A stretch of DNA of 64,000 bases from Zizania palustris (taxonomy: Eukaryota > Streptophyta > Magnoliopsida > Poales > Poaceae), in contig JAAALK010000289.1 of the NCBI GenBank assembly GCA_019279435.1, positions 5,214,342 to 5,278,341 of the forward strand, given 5' to 3'. Shown piece by piece: positions 1-9,540 of the stretch. The notes under the pieces are model-generated. The model saw only the letters and a program-made list of their open reading frames with translations, ran no database searches and was not told the origin of the DNA. A program made the translations under genes and the position numbers. Each line of letters begins with the position of its first letter. The first letter of the stretch is position 1.

Positions 1-2276
1 CCCTGTCTTCTTCAACGACATTTTAATCTACGGTCACCACTTTTCTTCGACAATTTGCCCTTGTCTTCTTCGACGACATTTTAATCTACAGTAAGTCTTG
101 GTCTGAGCACCTTCACCATGTTCGCCTTGTGCTAATCAAGCTACAGGAACACCATCTCTTCATGAAGAAATCCAAATGCACCTTCGGGACTCGCGAGGTG
201 GCTTACCTAGATCATGTGGTCTGGGTGGCAGGAGTTGCTACGGACTAACAAAAGATACGTGTGGTGCTCGACTAGCCCCTCCCACACTCAGTACGTGTGG
301 TACAAGCATTGTTGGGGCTAGCAGGTTACTACTGACGCTTCATCCGCAACTTCGAGGTAATCGCCACACCCCTCTCCAAGCTCCTCCGAAAAAAGGGCTT
401 CAAGTGGTGCCTAGAGGCAGAGGATGCGTTTTGCGCCCTGCAGCAAGCTTTGACATCAACACTGGTCCTTCAACTACCGGATTTCAACCACGAGGTTGTG
501 GTCGAGTGCGACGCGTCCAGCTCAAGTTTCGGTGCAGTTCTCTCCACCAAGGCAATGGTCCAATGGCATTTTTCAGCAAGCCTATCACCCCATGACACGC
601 TAAGCTGGCAGCATACAAGCAGGAGCTCATTGGGTTGGTCTAGGTCGTTCAACACTAACAATCGTATCTATGGGGGCACGCATTTCTAGTTCGTACTGAC
701 CATTTCAGTCTAAAGTTTCTACTCCACCAGCGGCTATCTACAATTCTTCAACACCAATCGACCAGCAAGCTTCTCGGCTTTGACTTCCGGGTGGAGTACA
801 AGCCTGATGCAACAAATGTGGTGGTAGATGCCCTATCCCACCGCGATGCCGAGATGTCGATAGAAATGTTTTCCTTATCTGCCCCCACATTCCAACTCTT
901 TGAGGATCTTCGGCAAGAATTTGACACCGAGCCACCATTGCGTTTGCTCAAGGATGAAGTGGCTACAGGGGCTCACGGGGACAAGTGGAAAGTGACTGGT
1001 GGCCTAATCACATTTGGAGGGAAAATTTATATTACCCCAACATCCCCGAGCTTCCGGATGGTGTTAACACATGTGCATGGAACAGGGCACGGAAGGGATG
1101 GAGAAAACTCTGCACCGCCTATGAGCCGACTTCTACACGTCAGGAGCACAAACCACCATGTGTACACATTAGAGCATCTCCATCCAATCGGACTTCTTCA
1201 GTCGCTCAAGGTTCCATCAATAGTCTGGGTCGATGTGGCTATGGACTTCATCGAAGGCTTTCCTCGTGTATGTGGAAAATTGGTTGTACTCACGATCATC
1301 GAACGATTCTCCAAATATGCGCACTTCATAGCATTGGGACACCCCTACACTACCACCACTGTCACCCACACTTTCTTTGACAACATTGTACAGCTCCATG
1401 GCATCCCTAGCTCCATAATGAGTGATTGGGACCCAATGTTCACCGGTCAATTTTGGCGTGAATTGTTCTCTTGGCAGGTGTTAAATTGAATTTGTCCTCG
1501 GCATTTCATCTGTGGTCTAACGGCCAATCGAAAGTGGTGAACAAGATCATCACAATGTACCTAAGATGTCTTGTCGACGATCGACCACAATAGTGGTTAC
1601 AATGGCTCCCGTGGGTAGAGTTCTGCTATAGCTCAGCTTTTCAAGCTTCTCTACAAACATCACCATCCAAAGTGGTTTATGGCTGCGAACCACCAACAGT
1701 GTGTACTTATACACGAGGAGAAGCACATCTACCGGTAGTGCAACATCAGTTAACAAACCGAGATGAACTCCTGCTGGAAATCCATGACCACCTTGAACAA
1801 GCTCAACAAAGGTACAAAGACTTCTATGATTGAAAGCACCGAGAGTTTGAATTTGAAGTAGGACAGAGGATGTGGTTGCACCTCCTTCATCGGCCGGTTG
1901 CATCACTGAACATCAAAGACCGTGGGAAGCTCAGGCCAAGGTTATTCGGTCCATTCAAGGTGCTAAAAAAATTGGTGAGGTAGCATGCAAGTTGTAGCTT
2001 CCGGCAGGAGCTAAACTCCATGACGTATTCCACGTGGGATTGCTCAAGCAATATTGTGAACCAACGTCGGATGCCCCAAGAGTTCTGTCACTGATCCACC
2101 ATGGGAGAGTTTGCCTCAAACCAGCAAAGGTTAGCAAAAGTCAGACGCTTGGAGCTACTTGTTACTAGGAAGGGTCAGGCGGCAGTTGAAGCTAGCTAGA
2201 TATGTGCAGAGGAGTTTACACGACTCTATCCAACCTTTCAGCTCAAGGACGAGTGGCTTCTCCAGGGAGGGAGAGA
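1..2276 (+). pseudogene. Gypsy pol remnant (RT, RNase H, integrase)
   Basis: Translated pieces follow the gypsy order. An RT end with an FFDDILIY-like box is followed by an RNase H start near 480-560 (VECDASSSSFGAVL). The RNase H end is at about 790-850 (VEYKPDATNVVVDALS), the integrase core at about 1220-1480 (VDVAMDFIEGFP, then a SDWDPMFTGQFW segment in place of the usual SDRD motif), and the pol tail at about 1920-2260 (LHDVFHVGLLK). Stops interrupt every domain and the zinc-binding part of integrase is eroded. The first 90 bases contain a 58-bp imperfect tandem duplication across the RT active-site region. It encodes no working enzyme. Confidence 0.85.
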
Positions 2277-2648
2277 TGTCAGGTGGGGAGTTCAATACCA
2301 AAGGCACAAGAAGGTGGCCGGATAGGCCTAGAAGGGGGCCAGGTCCAGGCCTGGGCCTAGTCCGATCAGAAGTTAATCTATTAAAGAGTCTAAGTCAATT
2401 TAGATTAAAAGTCATGTTAGAATAAATTTTTTTAGCAGATTAGATCAATTAGAGGGTCTGGTCCTATGTATATATAAACAAGACCCAATCAGGAGTTTAG
2501 GTCATCGAGTTTTCAAGTCAGGCTTCGCCTTTCATGTATTCCTGTATTCCTACCGACGAGGTCCAGGGTCTCGACCCACTACTTTGTTTAAATACAATTT
2601 GAGAAGATTTAGTTCCTTCCAATTCCGTTCAAACCCCGACCCGTGACA
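2277..2648 (+). repeat. 3' LTR of gypsy element (372 bp)
   Basis: Begins TGTCAGGTGG directly after the frame of the pol tail and ends CCCGTGACA, giving TG...CA ends. It contains a TATA box at 2471-2477. The layout around the TATA box and the 3' end resemble the solo LTR at 5199-5656, so the two belong to related families. Confidence 0.75.
2471..2477 (+). promoter_or_regulatory. LTR TATA box
   Basis: TATATAAA followed by CAAGACCC inside the LTR; the equivalent CCTATATAAACAGGG is found at 5451 in the related solo LTR. It is the expected retrotransposon core promoter. Confidence 0.55.
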
Positions 2649-2905
2649 AACAGCTTGACATGGGCAACACTCGATGATGGTCCAACCGGTGACCCATCAA
2701 CACCCGCGATGATCACCCAAGCGGCGATCTGTAGCACATCCCATAAAAACCCTGACCCTCACCAGGTATGAAGTTCCCAAGACAAGGGGTGATGCTTGTC
2801 CCACAATCCAGATTACTTACATTGGTACTTTCTAGCTAGAATTCACGGTGGTTACAGAAAACCAGATGTTTATCAGATTGAAGTGGTATAAGAAAGATAC
2901 AATAC
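2649..2905 (-). other. Partial coilin intron 4
   Basis: Non-coding stretch between the GT donor of coilin exon 4 (2905-2904 on the minus strand) and the gypsy 3' LTR. No other gene or repeat is recognised. The remaining coilin exons must lie beyond the left edge. Confidence 0.55.
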
Positions 2906-3088
2906 CTCTCCGTTTTCTGCACATTCTCCAAGGTAACAGTCATTTCAGCTTGCATTACCCTCTTGGTATCTCCAATATACAGTGAATTTAACTTTTCGGA
3001 ACCACATCGATCCTGGTGTTGGTGGGCTACATCCTCATTGCTGAGGCTGGTGTGTTTTGCAGAGTTTGCCATATTCAGTTTCTTCTTC
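2906..3088 (-). CDS. Coilin, coding exon 4
   Basis: Fourth visible coding exon of the coilin homologue (183 nt). The acceptor is AG at 3090-3089 and the donor GT at 2905-2904. Its first base completes the AA left by exon 3, so the reading frame joins as ...GTS-K-KKKLNMANSAK. The lysine run at the junction, with KRK slightly upstream, looks like a nuclear localisation signal, which suits a Cajal-body protein. The exon then encodes a polar, Gln/Asp-rich, probably disordered segment ending VTLENVQKTER. Coilin middle regions are poorly conserved, so this exon is assigned mainly by phase continuity and position. A gypsy LTR begins only 54 bp upstream of its acceptor. Confidence 0.7.
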
Positions 3089-3141
3089 CTGTGTCAAAAG
3101 ATAGAAAACAAGATGAACACAACAGAAAACAGCAACAGGGA

Positions 3142-3437
3142 TGTTAGGACCGGTCTCCACTATGGAGGCGCCAGTCCTAGAAAGGCCCACCTAGGAGCTA
3201 GTATAATTAGTTATTCTATAATTCAGATTAGTAGGATTATAGTTATCCCTCAAGGGCTATGAAATAAAGCAAGCCTAGCAAAGTACTTGTTGCCAGGGTT
3301 TCCCCCTAGAAGCGGCCCCCTTCCTCACACACACCGTGCCATTACAGCACCCACACGTCGCCGGCACCCTAGCTGCCGGCAGCCACCCAATCACCCCTAC
3401 CACCTACACCCCCAAGAAGATAAGTCCTACCAATCTA
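3142..3437 (+). repeat. Gypsy 5' LTR, left inverted-repeat arm
   Basis: Starts TGTTAGGACCGGTCTCC after coilin intron sequence and runs to CCAATCTA, just before a degenerate primer-binding site (TAGTATCAAAG, 3436-3446) and the gag ATG at 3447. The same sequence occurs inverted at 18413-18739. Confidence 0.8.
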
Positions 3438-3446
3438 GTATCAAAG

Positions 3447-4167
3447 ATGTCAGGCTCCGACGACGGGGATCCACCCCAACCGGTGACGATTGCTCCATTG
3501 ACTTCGGTGACTGATCCTTTCATCAAAAGATACTGACAGAACTGGTGCAATCTATCGTCGGCATATCAACACACCTGGCGGCCTAGGATGCCCAATTTCC
3601 CTACAGCCTGCTGGGGTCTGGACCATGACGACGTCCCTGCCGAGCCTGCCAAGGATCGGTTCCACGGCGTCGTTCCTACGAGTGCCATCCTTGCAACTGC
3701 ACCACCGCCCATACCGATCCACCAGATCCGCTTTCCCCACTCACCTTCACCAATTCCATCCATAGGACTGCCTTCGACAGGACTCTCCATGGGTGGCGTG
3801 GCCGCTCCATGCACCAATGCTCCTCGGCACGACATCTACGACAACACCCCCATCCTCAGCAATTCAACGGGAGCGCACATGCCAGACATGTGCGCACCGC
3901 CTCCGTTCCAAGGGCCGCATCAGGGAATCGACATTAGGTCGACGGTCAGCATTATCCGCTTCTACAAGCTCGACTTTGCCACCTACGATGGCTCTAAAGA
4001 TCCCCTCACGTGGCAAAATCGGTGTGAGTAGTTCTTCTATAGACGACGCACCCTAGCCACAGATCAAGTGTGGCTCGCGTCGTACCATCTGATTGATGCT
4101 ACCCAAACTTAGTACTACGCTTTGGAGAGTGCTTTAACGCGCTACTCTGCCATGCACATGACTTATC
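3447..4167 (+). pseudogene. Gypsy gag, N-terminal part
   Basis: ATG at 3447 directly follows the LTR and PBS-like sequence. The product starts MSGSDDGDPPQPV and is Pro-rich with several stops. It reaches a recognisable capsid start with KLDFATYDGSKDPLTWQNRCE near 3970-4030, the region that in gypsy gags precedes the capsid helices. It continues through DQVWLASYHLIDATQ and is cut at 4167 by the hAT-like element. The rest of gag resumes after 6775. Confidence 0.75.
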
Positions 4168-4499
4168 CATAGTTATTAAGGCGGTAAGACGAGGCGAGGC
4201 GGTGGACTACCGCCTTAAGCCCTTAACACCTAAGCGGTAAGGCGTAAGGCGACGCCTTATGCCTATATAGAAAATATAGGATTTAGAAAAAATATATCAA
4301 TAGATAAATTGTAAATTACAAATAATAATAGTAATATAGTATGATAAACATAGCAATTTAATATAAAGTTGTAATATTGTCACTTTAGATACTTTATAAG
4401 ACAAAATATATAGTTAAAATTGTGATAATACATTATAAATTATGTTTAATATTATATTTAAATTCCAGTTAATAACTTATATAAATATAAACAAGCAGC

Positions 4500-4870
4500 A
4501 TATTTAGAACCCATTACATTACAGCCCATTTAAAGCCCATTACTATTTTTATCTCTCAACCCTAAGTCCCAACCTCTCCCATCTCTCTCTCAGCTCACTC
4601 TTCCCTAGCTCCAGCCGCCACACCCCTTCTCTTCTTCCCCTTCTCTTTCTCAGCACTGCGCCCAGCCTCGCTATGCCCAGCTGCATCGCGCCACAGTCGA
4701 CCCCGCGCTAGCTTCTCCGCGCTGCATCAGACCCCGCCTGGCCTCTCCGTGTTGCACCCGACCATGGCTTGCCTCTCCACGCTAGATCTGACCTGTCCGC
4801 ACCAGATCTACGTCGCGCCTATCCCTCCGTGTGCCAGGCTGCACGAGGGAGAACGCTAGGGGTAAGGCAT
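4500..4870 (+). promoter_or_regulatory. Promoter/5'-leader-like segment inside the hAT element
   Basis: Repeated AGCCCATT/AACCCATT motifs at about 4508-4545 resemble site II-type promoter elements. A long CT-rich stretch (about 4548-4640) then looks like a plant 5' leader, followed by GC-rich sequence with no long ORF. It may be a captured host promoter/leader or the hAT family's own promoter. I cannot identify a donor gene. Confidence 0.35.
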
Positions 4871-4879
4871 CAGGACACC

Positions 4880-5740
4880 TGTCACCGGCCGGGGTTTCTA
4901 TAGAATTGGTAGTAAATAATCTTCATAGAATATACTGAAATAGGTAGTTGGTCGAGGGCCTAGACCTCTCCATCGCGGCGGCACCGTTGTGGCGACGCGG
5001 CGAAAAGGCAGGGATACAAGAAGGTATAACCTAACTAAACTACTCGACAAGAACTTTAGTGCATCAACCTTGTTTATATAGACACAAGGCTAATCTAATC
5101 TACAACTTAATCCTAACTGAAATAGACTCTTATCTAATCTAGACTCTTAACTAATTAATCTAAATAGAATTTAACCTAACTGCTACAGTACCAGCGATTG
5201 TCACACGCCACGCAAGAAGGGGCCAACCCACAGCCCAATCAAGCCCGTGAACAGTACCACGGTATTGTTCACGTGAACAGTACCGCGCGGTACTATAGCA
5301 GATTAGTAATTAGAGGTTAGATTAGTTCAAGAGTCAAATTAGGTTAAGATTCCGATTCAGTTAGGATTGAGTTGTTAGATTAAATGAGTCCTAGTAGATT
5401 AAGGTTGTTAGAATCAGATTAAGGTTGTTAGATTAGATCAGCCTTGTGCCTATATAAACAGGGCTGATGCACTAGAGGAAATCATCGAGTGTTTAAAAAA
5501 GGCTTAGCCACTCTATTGTATCCCTGCATCGACGATGCGACGTGGAGCGTGGCTCCGTCGTGCCGACGAGGGTTAGGACCCCGGTCAATTCTTCAGTTAT
5601 CAATTCAGTCACAATGTTTTGCTATCCTCCCCGACCCTGGATCCCGATCCATGACAGCGGTATTGTTCACGTGAACAGTACCACACGGTACTGTTCACAA
5701 GCAGGCCAGGCCCTCCAGCCCATGATCTGAGGCCATGACA
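4880..5740 (-). repeat. 3' LTR of deleted gypsy element, split by a solo LTR
   Basis: Pairs with 6339-6704. Both start TGTCACCGGCC and end GAGGCCATGACA on the plus strand. The copy is interrupted at 5199-5656 by a foreign solo LTR; without it the LTR is about 400 bp. Confidence 0.85.
5199..5656 (+). repeat. Solo LTR (458 bp) with near-perfect TSD
   Basis: TGTCACACGCC...CGATCCATGACA, with TATA box TATATAAA at 5451. It is flanked by GCGAT (5194-5198) and GCGGT (5657-5661), a 5-bp duplication with one mismatch. Related to the LTR at 2277-2648. It is the innermost insertion on this side of the nest. Confidence 0.75.
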
Positions 5741-6300
5741 TCTCTTCCCTCGTTGAAAACCAACTCGTCCTCAAGCTGGGGTGTTGGTGCCACCAAGGCA
5801 TCTCACGTCGATCCCCCAATCGTAGTCCAAGCCACTGTCCGTGCGCGCGAGGGTGTGCTTTGCGTAATCAGGGTAGTGTTGGCCTCCAAATCACTGTTGG
5901 CATCGCCGACCAAGTCGTCGCCGCTTGATCTGGCCTTGCCGAGGCCGCCCACACCACCACCGAGGCGGCCCTGGTCGCCTCCTCCCTAGTGGTGCGGAGG
6001 TCGATCCACGTGATTAGCGGCAGCTTGGGGATATTTCTGGCTAGGATCCTAGACGAACACCTCCAACGTGGCTACACTCTCCTCCAAGGGCTAGGCCGGC
6101 TGCACCAAGGGCTGGGTCGGCTGCAACTTCTCTTCAATTGTGTCCGCCCACTCCATCACCACTGCTTCCAATTCTATGACTTTTGCTTGGAGTGGTTGCA
6201 GCAGTTGCAACTTCTCTTTGATGGCATCTAGGCACTGCATAATAGCCTTCAACATGTCATTGACAGTGCTCCTCGAACTGGTGCAAGATTGGGAATTCAT
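5741..6300 (-). pseudogene. Gag N-terminus of deleted gypsy element
   Basis: ATG at 6300 begins MNSQSCTSSRSTVNDML. A helical stretch follows with two KEKLQLLQPLQ/EEKLQPTQPL repeats, as in the N-terminal coiled region of gypsy gag. The sequence then degenerates into Pro/Ala-rich frames toward 5741. No capsid, zinc knuckle or pol follows before the 3' LTR. Confidence 0.6.
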
Positions 6301-6324
6301 CGCAGCGGATGCTGAACCTGAGCC

Positions 6325-6336
6325 GTCTGATACCAA
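6325..6336 (-). other. Primer-binding site (initiator Met tRNA type)
   Basis: Minus-strand TGGTATCAGACG, two bases from the 5' LTR end at 6339; close to the usual TGGTATCAGAGC. It fixes the element's orientation. Confidence 0.7.
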
Positions 6337-6338
6337 GT

Positions 6339-6704
6339 TGTCACCGGCCAGGGTTTCTGTAGAATTGGTAGTAACTAATCTTCGTAGAATATACTGAAAT
6401 AGGTAGTTGGTCGAGGGCCTGGACCTCTCCGTCGCGGCGGCGCCATTGCGGCGACGCGGCGAAGAGGCAGGGATACAAGAAGGCTATAGCCTAACTGAAG
6501 TACTCGACAAGAACAATGCATCAGCCTTGTTTATATAGACACGGGACTGATCTAATCTACAACTTAATCCTAACCGAAATACTCTTATCTGATCTAGACT
6601 CTTAACTAATTACTCTAAACAGAATTTAACCTAACTGCTACAGTACCGACGGTACTGTTCATAGGCGGGCCAAGCCCTCCAACCCATGATCTGAGGCCAT
6701 GACA
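6339..6704 (-). repeat. 5' LTR of deleted gypsy element (366 bp)
   Basis: Intact TG...CA ends, abutting the primer-binding site on one side and the TSD ACACC on the other. A minus-strand TATA-like box lies at about 6531-6538. Confidence 0.85.
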
Positions 6705-6774
6705 ACACCTTACCCCCGCCGACCGTCTTGTCGCTAAAGTGTCGCCGCGACGCCTTGATAACCATGGACTTATC

Positions 6775-7681
6775 CTAGTGCAGAAAGCAGATCTATTCAT
6801 CGACAGACTTCCCAATCAGATTCATGTTGACGTGGAGCTACGTGTGCCACGCGATCTCCAGACGCAATGCACTGTGCGAGTGCATATGGGTGTTGATCCA
6901 AAGGTTACTCTCCTAATGTCGGGGTAGTGCATCACGCGAGCTCCACAACGAACAACACCAACACCCACTAGGTCGGCCGCTCCTATCTAGCCGGCGCATG
7001 CATCAGCGGCTGCAGTGCCACCAGCCCCGCAGGTGCCAGCACTGCTGGCCCCGACTCGAGCCTTCTGTCGGCTGTCCCCACAAGAACTGGCAGAACGTCA
7101 TCGCCAAGGGCTCTGCTACAACTACAACGAGCCCTACGTCTGCGGCCACAAGTGTTAGCGGTTGTTCTACTTAGAGGTCTCCGACTTCGACAACGAGGGC
7201 GTGGAGGAGGCCATCGACATGGCAGCTAACGACAACACCGAGTAGCTTGTGGTGTCACTACATGCCATTGCAGGCATTCGTATGGACGACACGATGCACC
7301 TCCACGCCAGCATTTGTGGCCATTGCCTCCTAGCCCTCCTCGACCTAGGCTCCACTCACAATTTTATCAATGCATGAGTACTTCATCATTTGCAGCTACC
7401 CACGTCGGCACACACTGTGATGCGCACTATCGTGGCCAACGGCGACCACGTATCTTGCAAGGGGGTGACACGCAGCATCACCCTCAACATCAACGAGGAT
7501 TTTATCGTCAGCTGCCTCAACATTGACCTTGGGGGATTTGATGTCGTTCTTGGCATTGAGTTCATGCGCACTCTCAAACCCATCCTTTGGGACTTCGAGA
7601 ATCTATCCATTGCGTTCTGGCGAGGATCCCAACGGATCCAATGGAAGGGCCTAGGATCACTCTGCATCGACAACTGAAGTC
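6775..7681 (+). pseudogene. Gypsy gag C-terminus and protease (continuation of the 3447 gag)
   Basis: The reading resumes after the hAT TSD with QKADLFIDRLPNQIHVDVEL, a capsid-end motif. A CCHC-like knuckle follows (LCYNYNEPYVCGHKC, with the second Cys changed to Tyr) around 7100-7150. Next comes retropepsin with LLDLGSTHNFI near 7330-7370, where Leu replaces the usual Ser/Thr before Gly, then GFDVVLGIEFMRTL at 7545-7580. Stops are present. It breaks at 7681 at the copia insertion and continues as RT at 17316. Confidence 0.8.
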
Positions 7682-7686
7682 GACAA

Positions 7687-7812
7687 TGTTACTAACCTCG
7701 ATTAGAGAGAAGATGATCACACCATTAAGGTGGATGTAGATATATAGCCATGAGATGGGCCTACATGACTTAGATGATATATGGGCCTTATATATATATA
7801 TGGGCCTTAACA
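7687..7812 (-). repeat. Copia 3' LTR (126 bp)
   Basis: TGTTACTAACCTCG...GGGCCTTAACA, ending in a TATATATA tract beside GGGCCTT. Matches 17183-17310. Confidence 0.9.
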
Positions 7813-8665
7813 CCCCCCTCAAACTCAAGGTTGATCGGAAACACTGAGTTTGAACAAATGAAGTCTATGTTGCTCTCGAGTCTGTGTTTTAGTGAAGAAA
7901 TATGCAACTTGTAATTCGGATGGCACATACTAAAGAGCAATAGTCTTCTGATGACAATGAGACCGAGTAAATGATGCATCAACACCAATGTGCTTTGTAA
8001 GATCATGCTTCACAGGATTCTTAGCAATTTGTATGGCTCCAGTATTATCACAGAGAAGAGGTGTAGGATCAACACAAGAAATACCAAAATCTGCCAACAA
8101 CCATCAAAGTCATATAATTTTAGATGTGGTAGTAGCAAGTGCTCGAAGTTCTGCCTCTGTACTGGAGCGAGACACCGCTGCCTGCTTCTTGGACTTCCAT
8201 GTAAGAGGAGAAGAATGCAATAACCAGTGATAGAGCGGCGATCTATCGGATCACTCGCCCAAATGGAGTCCAAGTAAGCATGAAGCTGAAGGGGACTATC
8301 ACGAGCATAAAACAAACACTGAGATGATGTCCCTTGTAAATATCGCAGCACACGAAGTAAATGCCCAAAATGAACCGAAGTAGGGGCACTCACAAACTGA
8401 CTCAAAATATGGACAGCGTGAGCAATGTCAGGTCTAGTAACAGTGAGATAAACAAGACTGCCCAGAATGTGCCTATATCGAGAGGGATCCTCAAGAGGTG
8501 TGCCATCAGTAGGACGAAGCTGTAAATGAAGATCCATAGGTGTTATAGTTGTCCGATTATCAGTAATTCCAGAACGAGAAATAAGATCTCGAATGTATTT
8601 GGACTGAGAAAGATAATAGCCCTTGGCAGAATGTAAAACCTCAATCCCTAAGAAATAGCTGAGAG
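7813..8665 (-). pseudogene. Copia RT end and RNase H (outer element)
   Basis: Minus-strand translation gives LSYFLGIEVLHSAKGYYLSQ at about 8580-8660. Then comes a copia tail block (YLTVTRPDIAHAVHILSQF, VLRYLQGTSS, HAYLDSIWASDP), in which the usual YSDADWAG box has decayed to LDSIWAS. The remainder to 7813 is eroded RNase H. The other half of RT is at 13432 onward, across the inner copia. Confidence 0.8.
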
Positions 8666-8799
8666 TGTTAGAGTGTGTTAGTGTGTGTGTCTCTGGTGTG
8701 TGGGCCCCCCTGTCTATTGTGTGGGCCCCTCCTGTAAGACTCTTCTTCTATCCTTCCAACCCTAGGGAAAGGAATACATCTCACTCACTTTTTCCTACA
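8666..8799 (+). repeat. Inner copia 5' LTR (about 134 bp)
   Basis: TGTTAGAGTG...TTTCCTACA followed directly by the PBS. Its first 40-45 bases match the 3' remnant at 13396-13431. Confidence 0.75.
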
Positions 8800-8813
8800 T
8801 GGTATCAGAGCCC
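8800..8813 (+). other. Primer-binding site of inner copia
   Basis: TGGTATCAGAGCCC, an exact initiator-Met-tRNA-type site directly after the 5' LTR. Confidence 0.85.
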
Positions 8814-9540
8814 TAGGCTCTCCCTCTCCCCTCACCTGGCCGCCGCCGTCGTCGGCGCTGCCATCGCCGCCGCCACGGCCGACGAGCTCCCCTCCCCCTT
8901 CGGCCTGGCCGCCGCCGCCGGGCAGGCACCCGCCTTGGCCGGATCTGGCACCGCCATGGCCAGATCCAGCGCCCTCGCCGCCGCCGCGACCAGATCCGGC
9001 GGTCCCGCGGCCAGCTCCGGTGCCCCCGCCGCCGGGCTCCCCTCCGCCGCCACCGGGCTCCCCTCCCCCTTCGGTCTGGCCCCCTCCCTGGCCGCCGACG
9101 CCGCGCGCCCCTCCATGGCCGCCGCCGCAGGGATCCCCTCCGCCGTCGCCGGGCTCCTCTCCCCCTTCGGCCTGGCCGCCGCCGCCGGGCAGGCACCCGC
9201 CATGGCCGAATCTGGCACCGCCATGGCCAGATCCAGCGCCCCCACCGCCATCGCGACCAGCTCCGGTGCCCCCACCGCTGGGCTCCCCTCCCCCTTCGGC
9301 CTGGCCGCCTCCCTAGTTGTCGTCGCCGCTGCGCCCCCTCCCTGGCCGCCGACGCCACGCGCCCCTCCATGGCCGCCGCCGACACCTCCCTGGCTGTCGG
9401 CCCCTTCCTGGCTGCCCCTGCCGGGTCCTCCTTAGCTGCAGCCGCCTCCCTGGACGCCGTCGCCGCTGCGCCCCCCTCCCTGGCCGCCACCGCCGCGCCC
9501 CTCCCTAGCTGTCGGCGCCTCCCTGGCCGCCGGCCCCTTC
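8814..9540 (+). repeat. GC-rich Ala/Pro-coding repeats in place of gag
   Basis: Very GC-rich sequence open in several frames, coding low-complexity Ala/Pro/Trp or Ala/Gly/Arg strings. A block starting CCCCCTTCGGCCTGGCC recurs at about 8893 and 9161 (spacing near 268 bp), and shorter GCCGCC units fill the rest. No copia gag capsid motif or CCHC knuckle is recognisable. The many long ORFs reflect base composition rather than genes. Confidence 0.6.

Larger units (their letters stand above)
1..2648 (+). mobile_element. Degraded Ty3/gypsy element, 3' part (left end outside window)
   Basis: A chromovirus-type Ty3/gypsy element in plus orientation enters from the left edge. It shows the end of reverse transcriptase, RNase H, integrase, the pol C-terminus and a 3' LTR ending at 2648. 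Many stops and frame breaks make it inactive. Immediately to the right lies intron sequence of the coilin gene, so the element is inferred to sit in a coilin intron, antisense to the gene. The TSD cannot be tested because the left end is outside the window. Confidence 0.85.
4880..6704 (-). mobile_element. Deleted gypsy element with perfect TSD ACACC
   Basis: Two related LTRs in direct orientation (4880-5740, interrupted, and 6339-6704) flank about 600 bp of internal sequence. A perfect 5-bp TSD ACACC lies at 4875-4879 and 6705-6709. The element reads on the minus strand: a primer-binding site abuts the right LTR, followed by the start of gag. Protease, RT and integrase are absent, so it is a non-autonomous or internally deleted copy. 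It is inserted in the hAT-like element. Confidence 0.9.
4168..6766. mobile_element. hAT-like non-autonomous DNA transposon (interrupted)
   Basis: The ends are imperfect terminal inverted repeats: CATAGTTATTAAGGCG at the left and, on the reverse strand, CATGGTTATCAAGGCG at the right. They are flanked by a perfect 8-bp target duplication GACTTATC (4160-4167 and 6767-6774), the size typical of hAT elements. Without its own gypsy insertion (4880-6704 plus one TSD copy) the element is about 770 bp. It encodes no transposase. It carries an AT-rich part and then a CT-rich, promoter- or leader-like part (4500-4870). It interrupts the gypsy gag. Confidence 0.8.

Noticed and set aside
4..89. 58-bp imperfect duplication at the window start
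   Set aside because: Real but a simple slippage-type duplication in a dead RT; no further significance seen.
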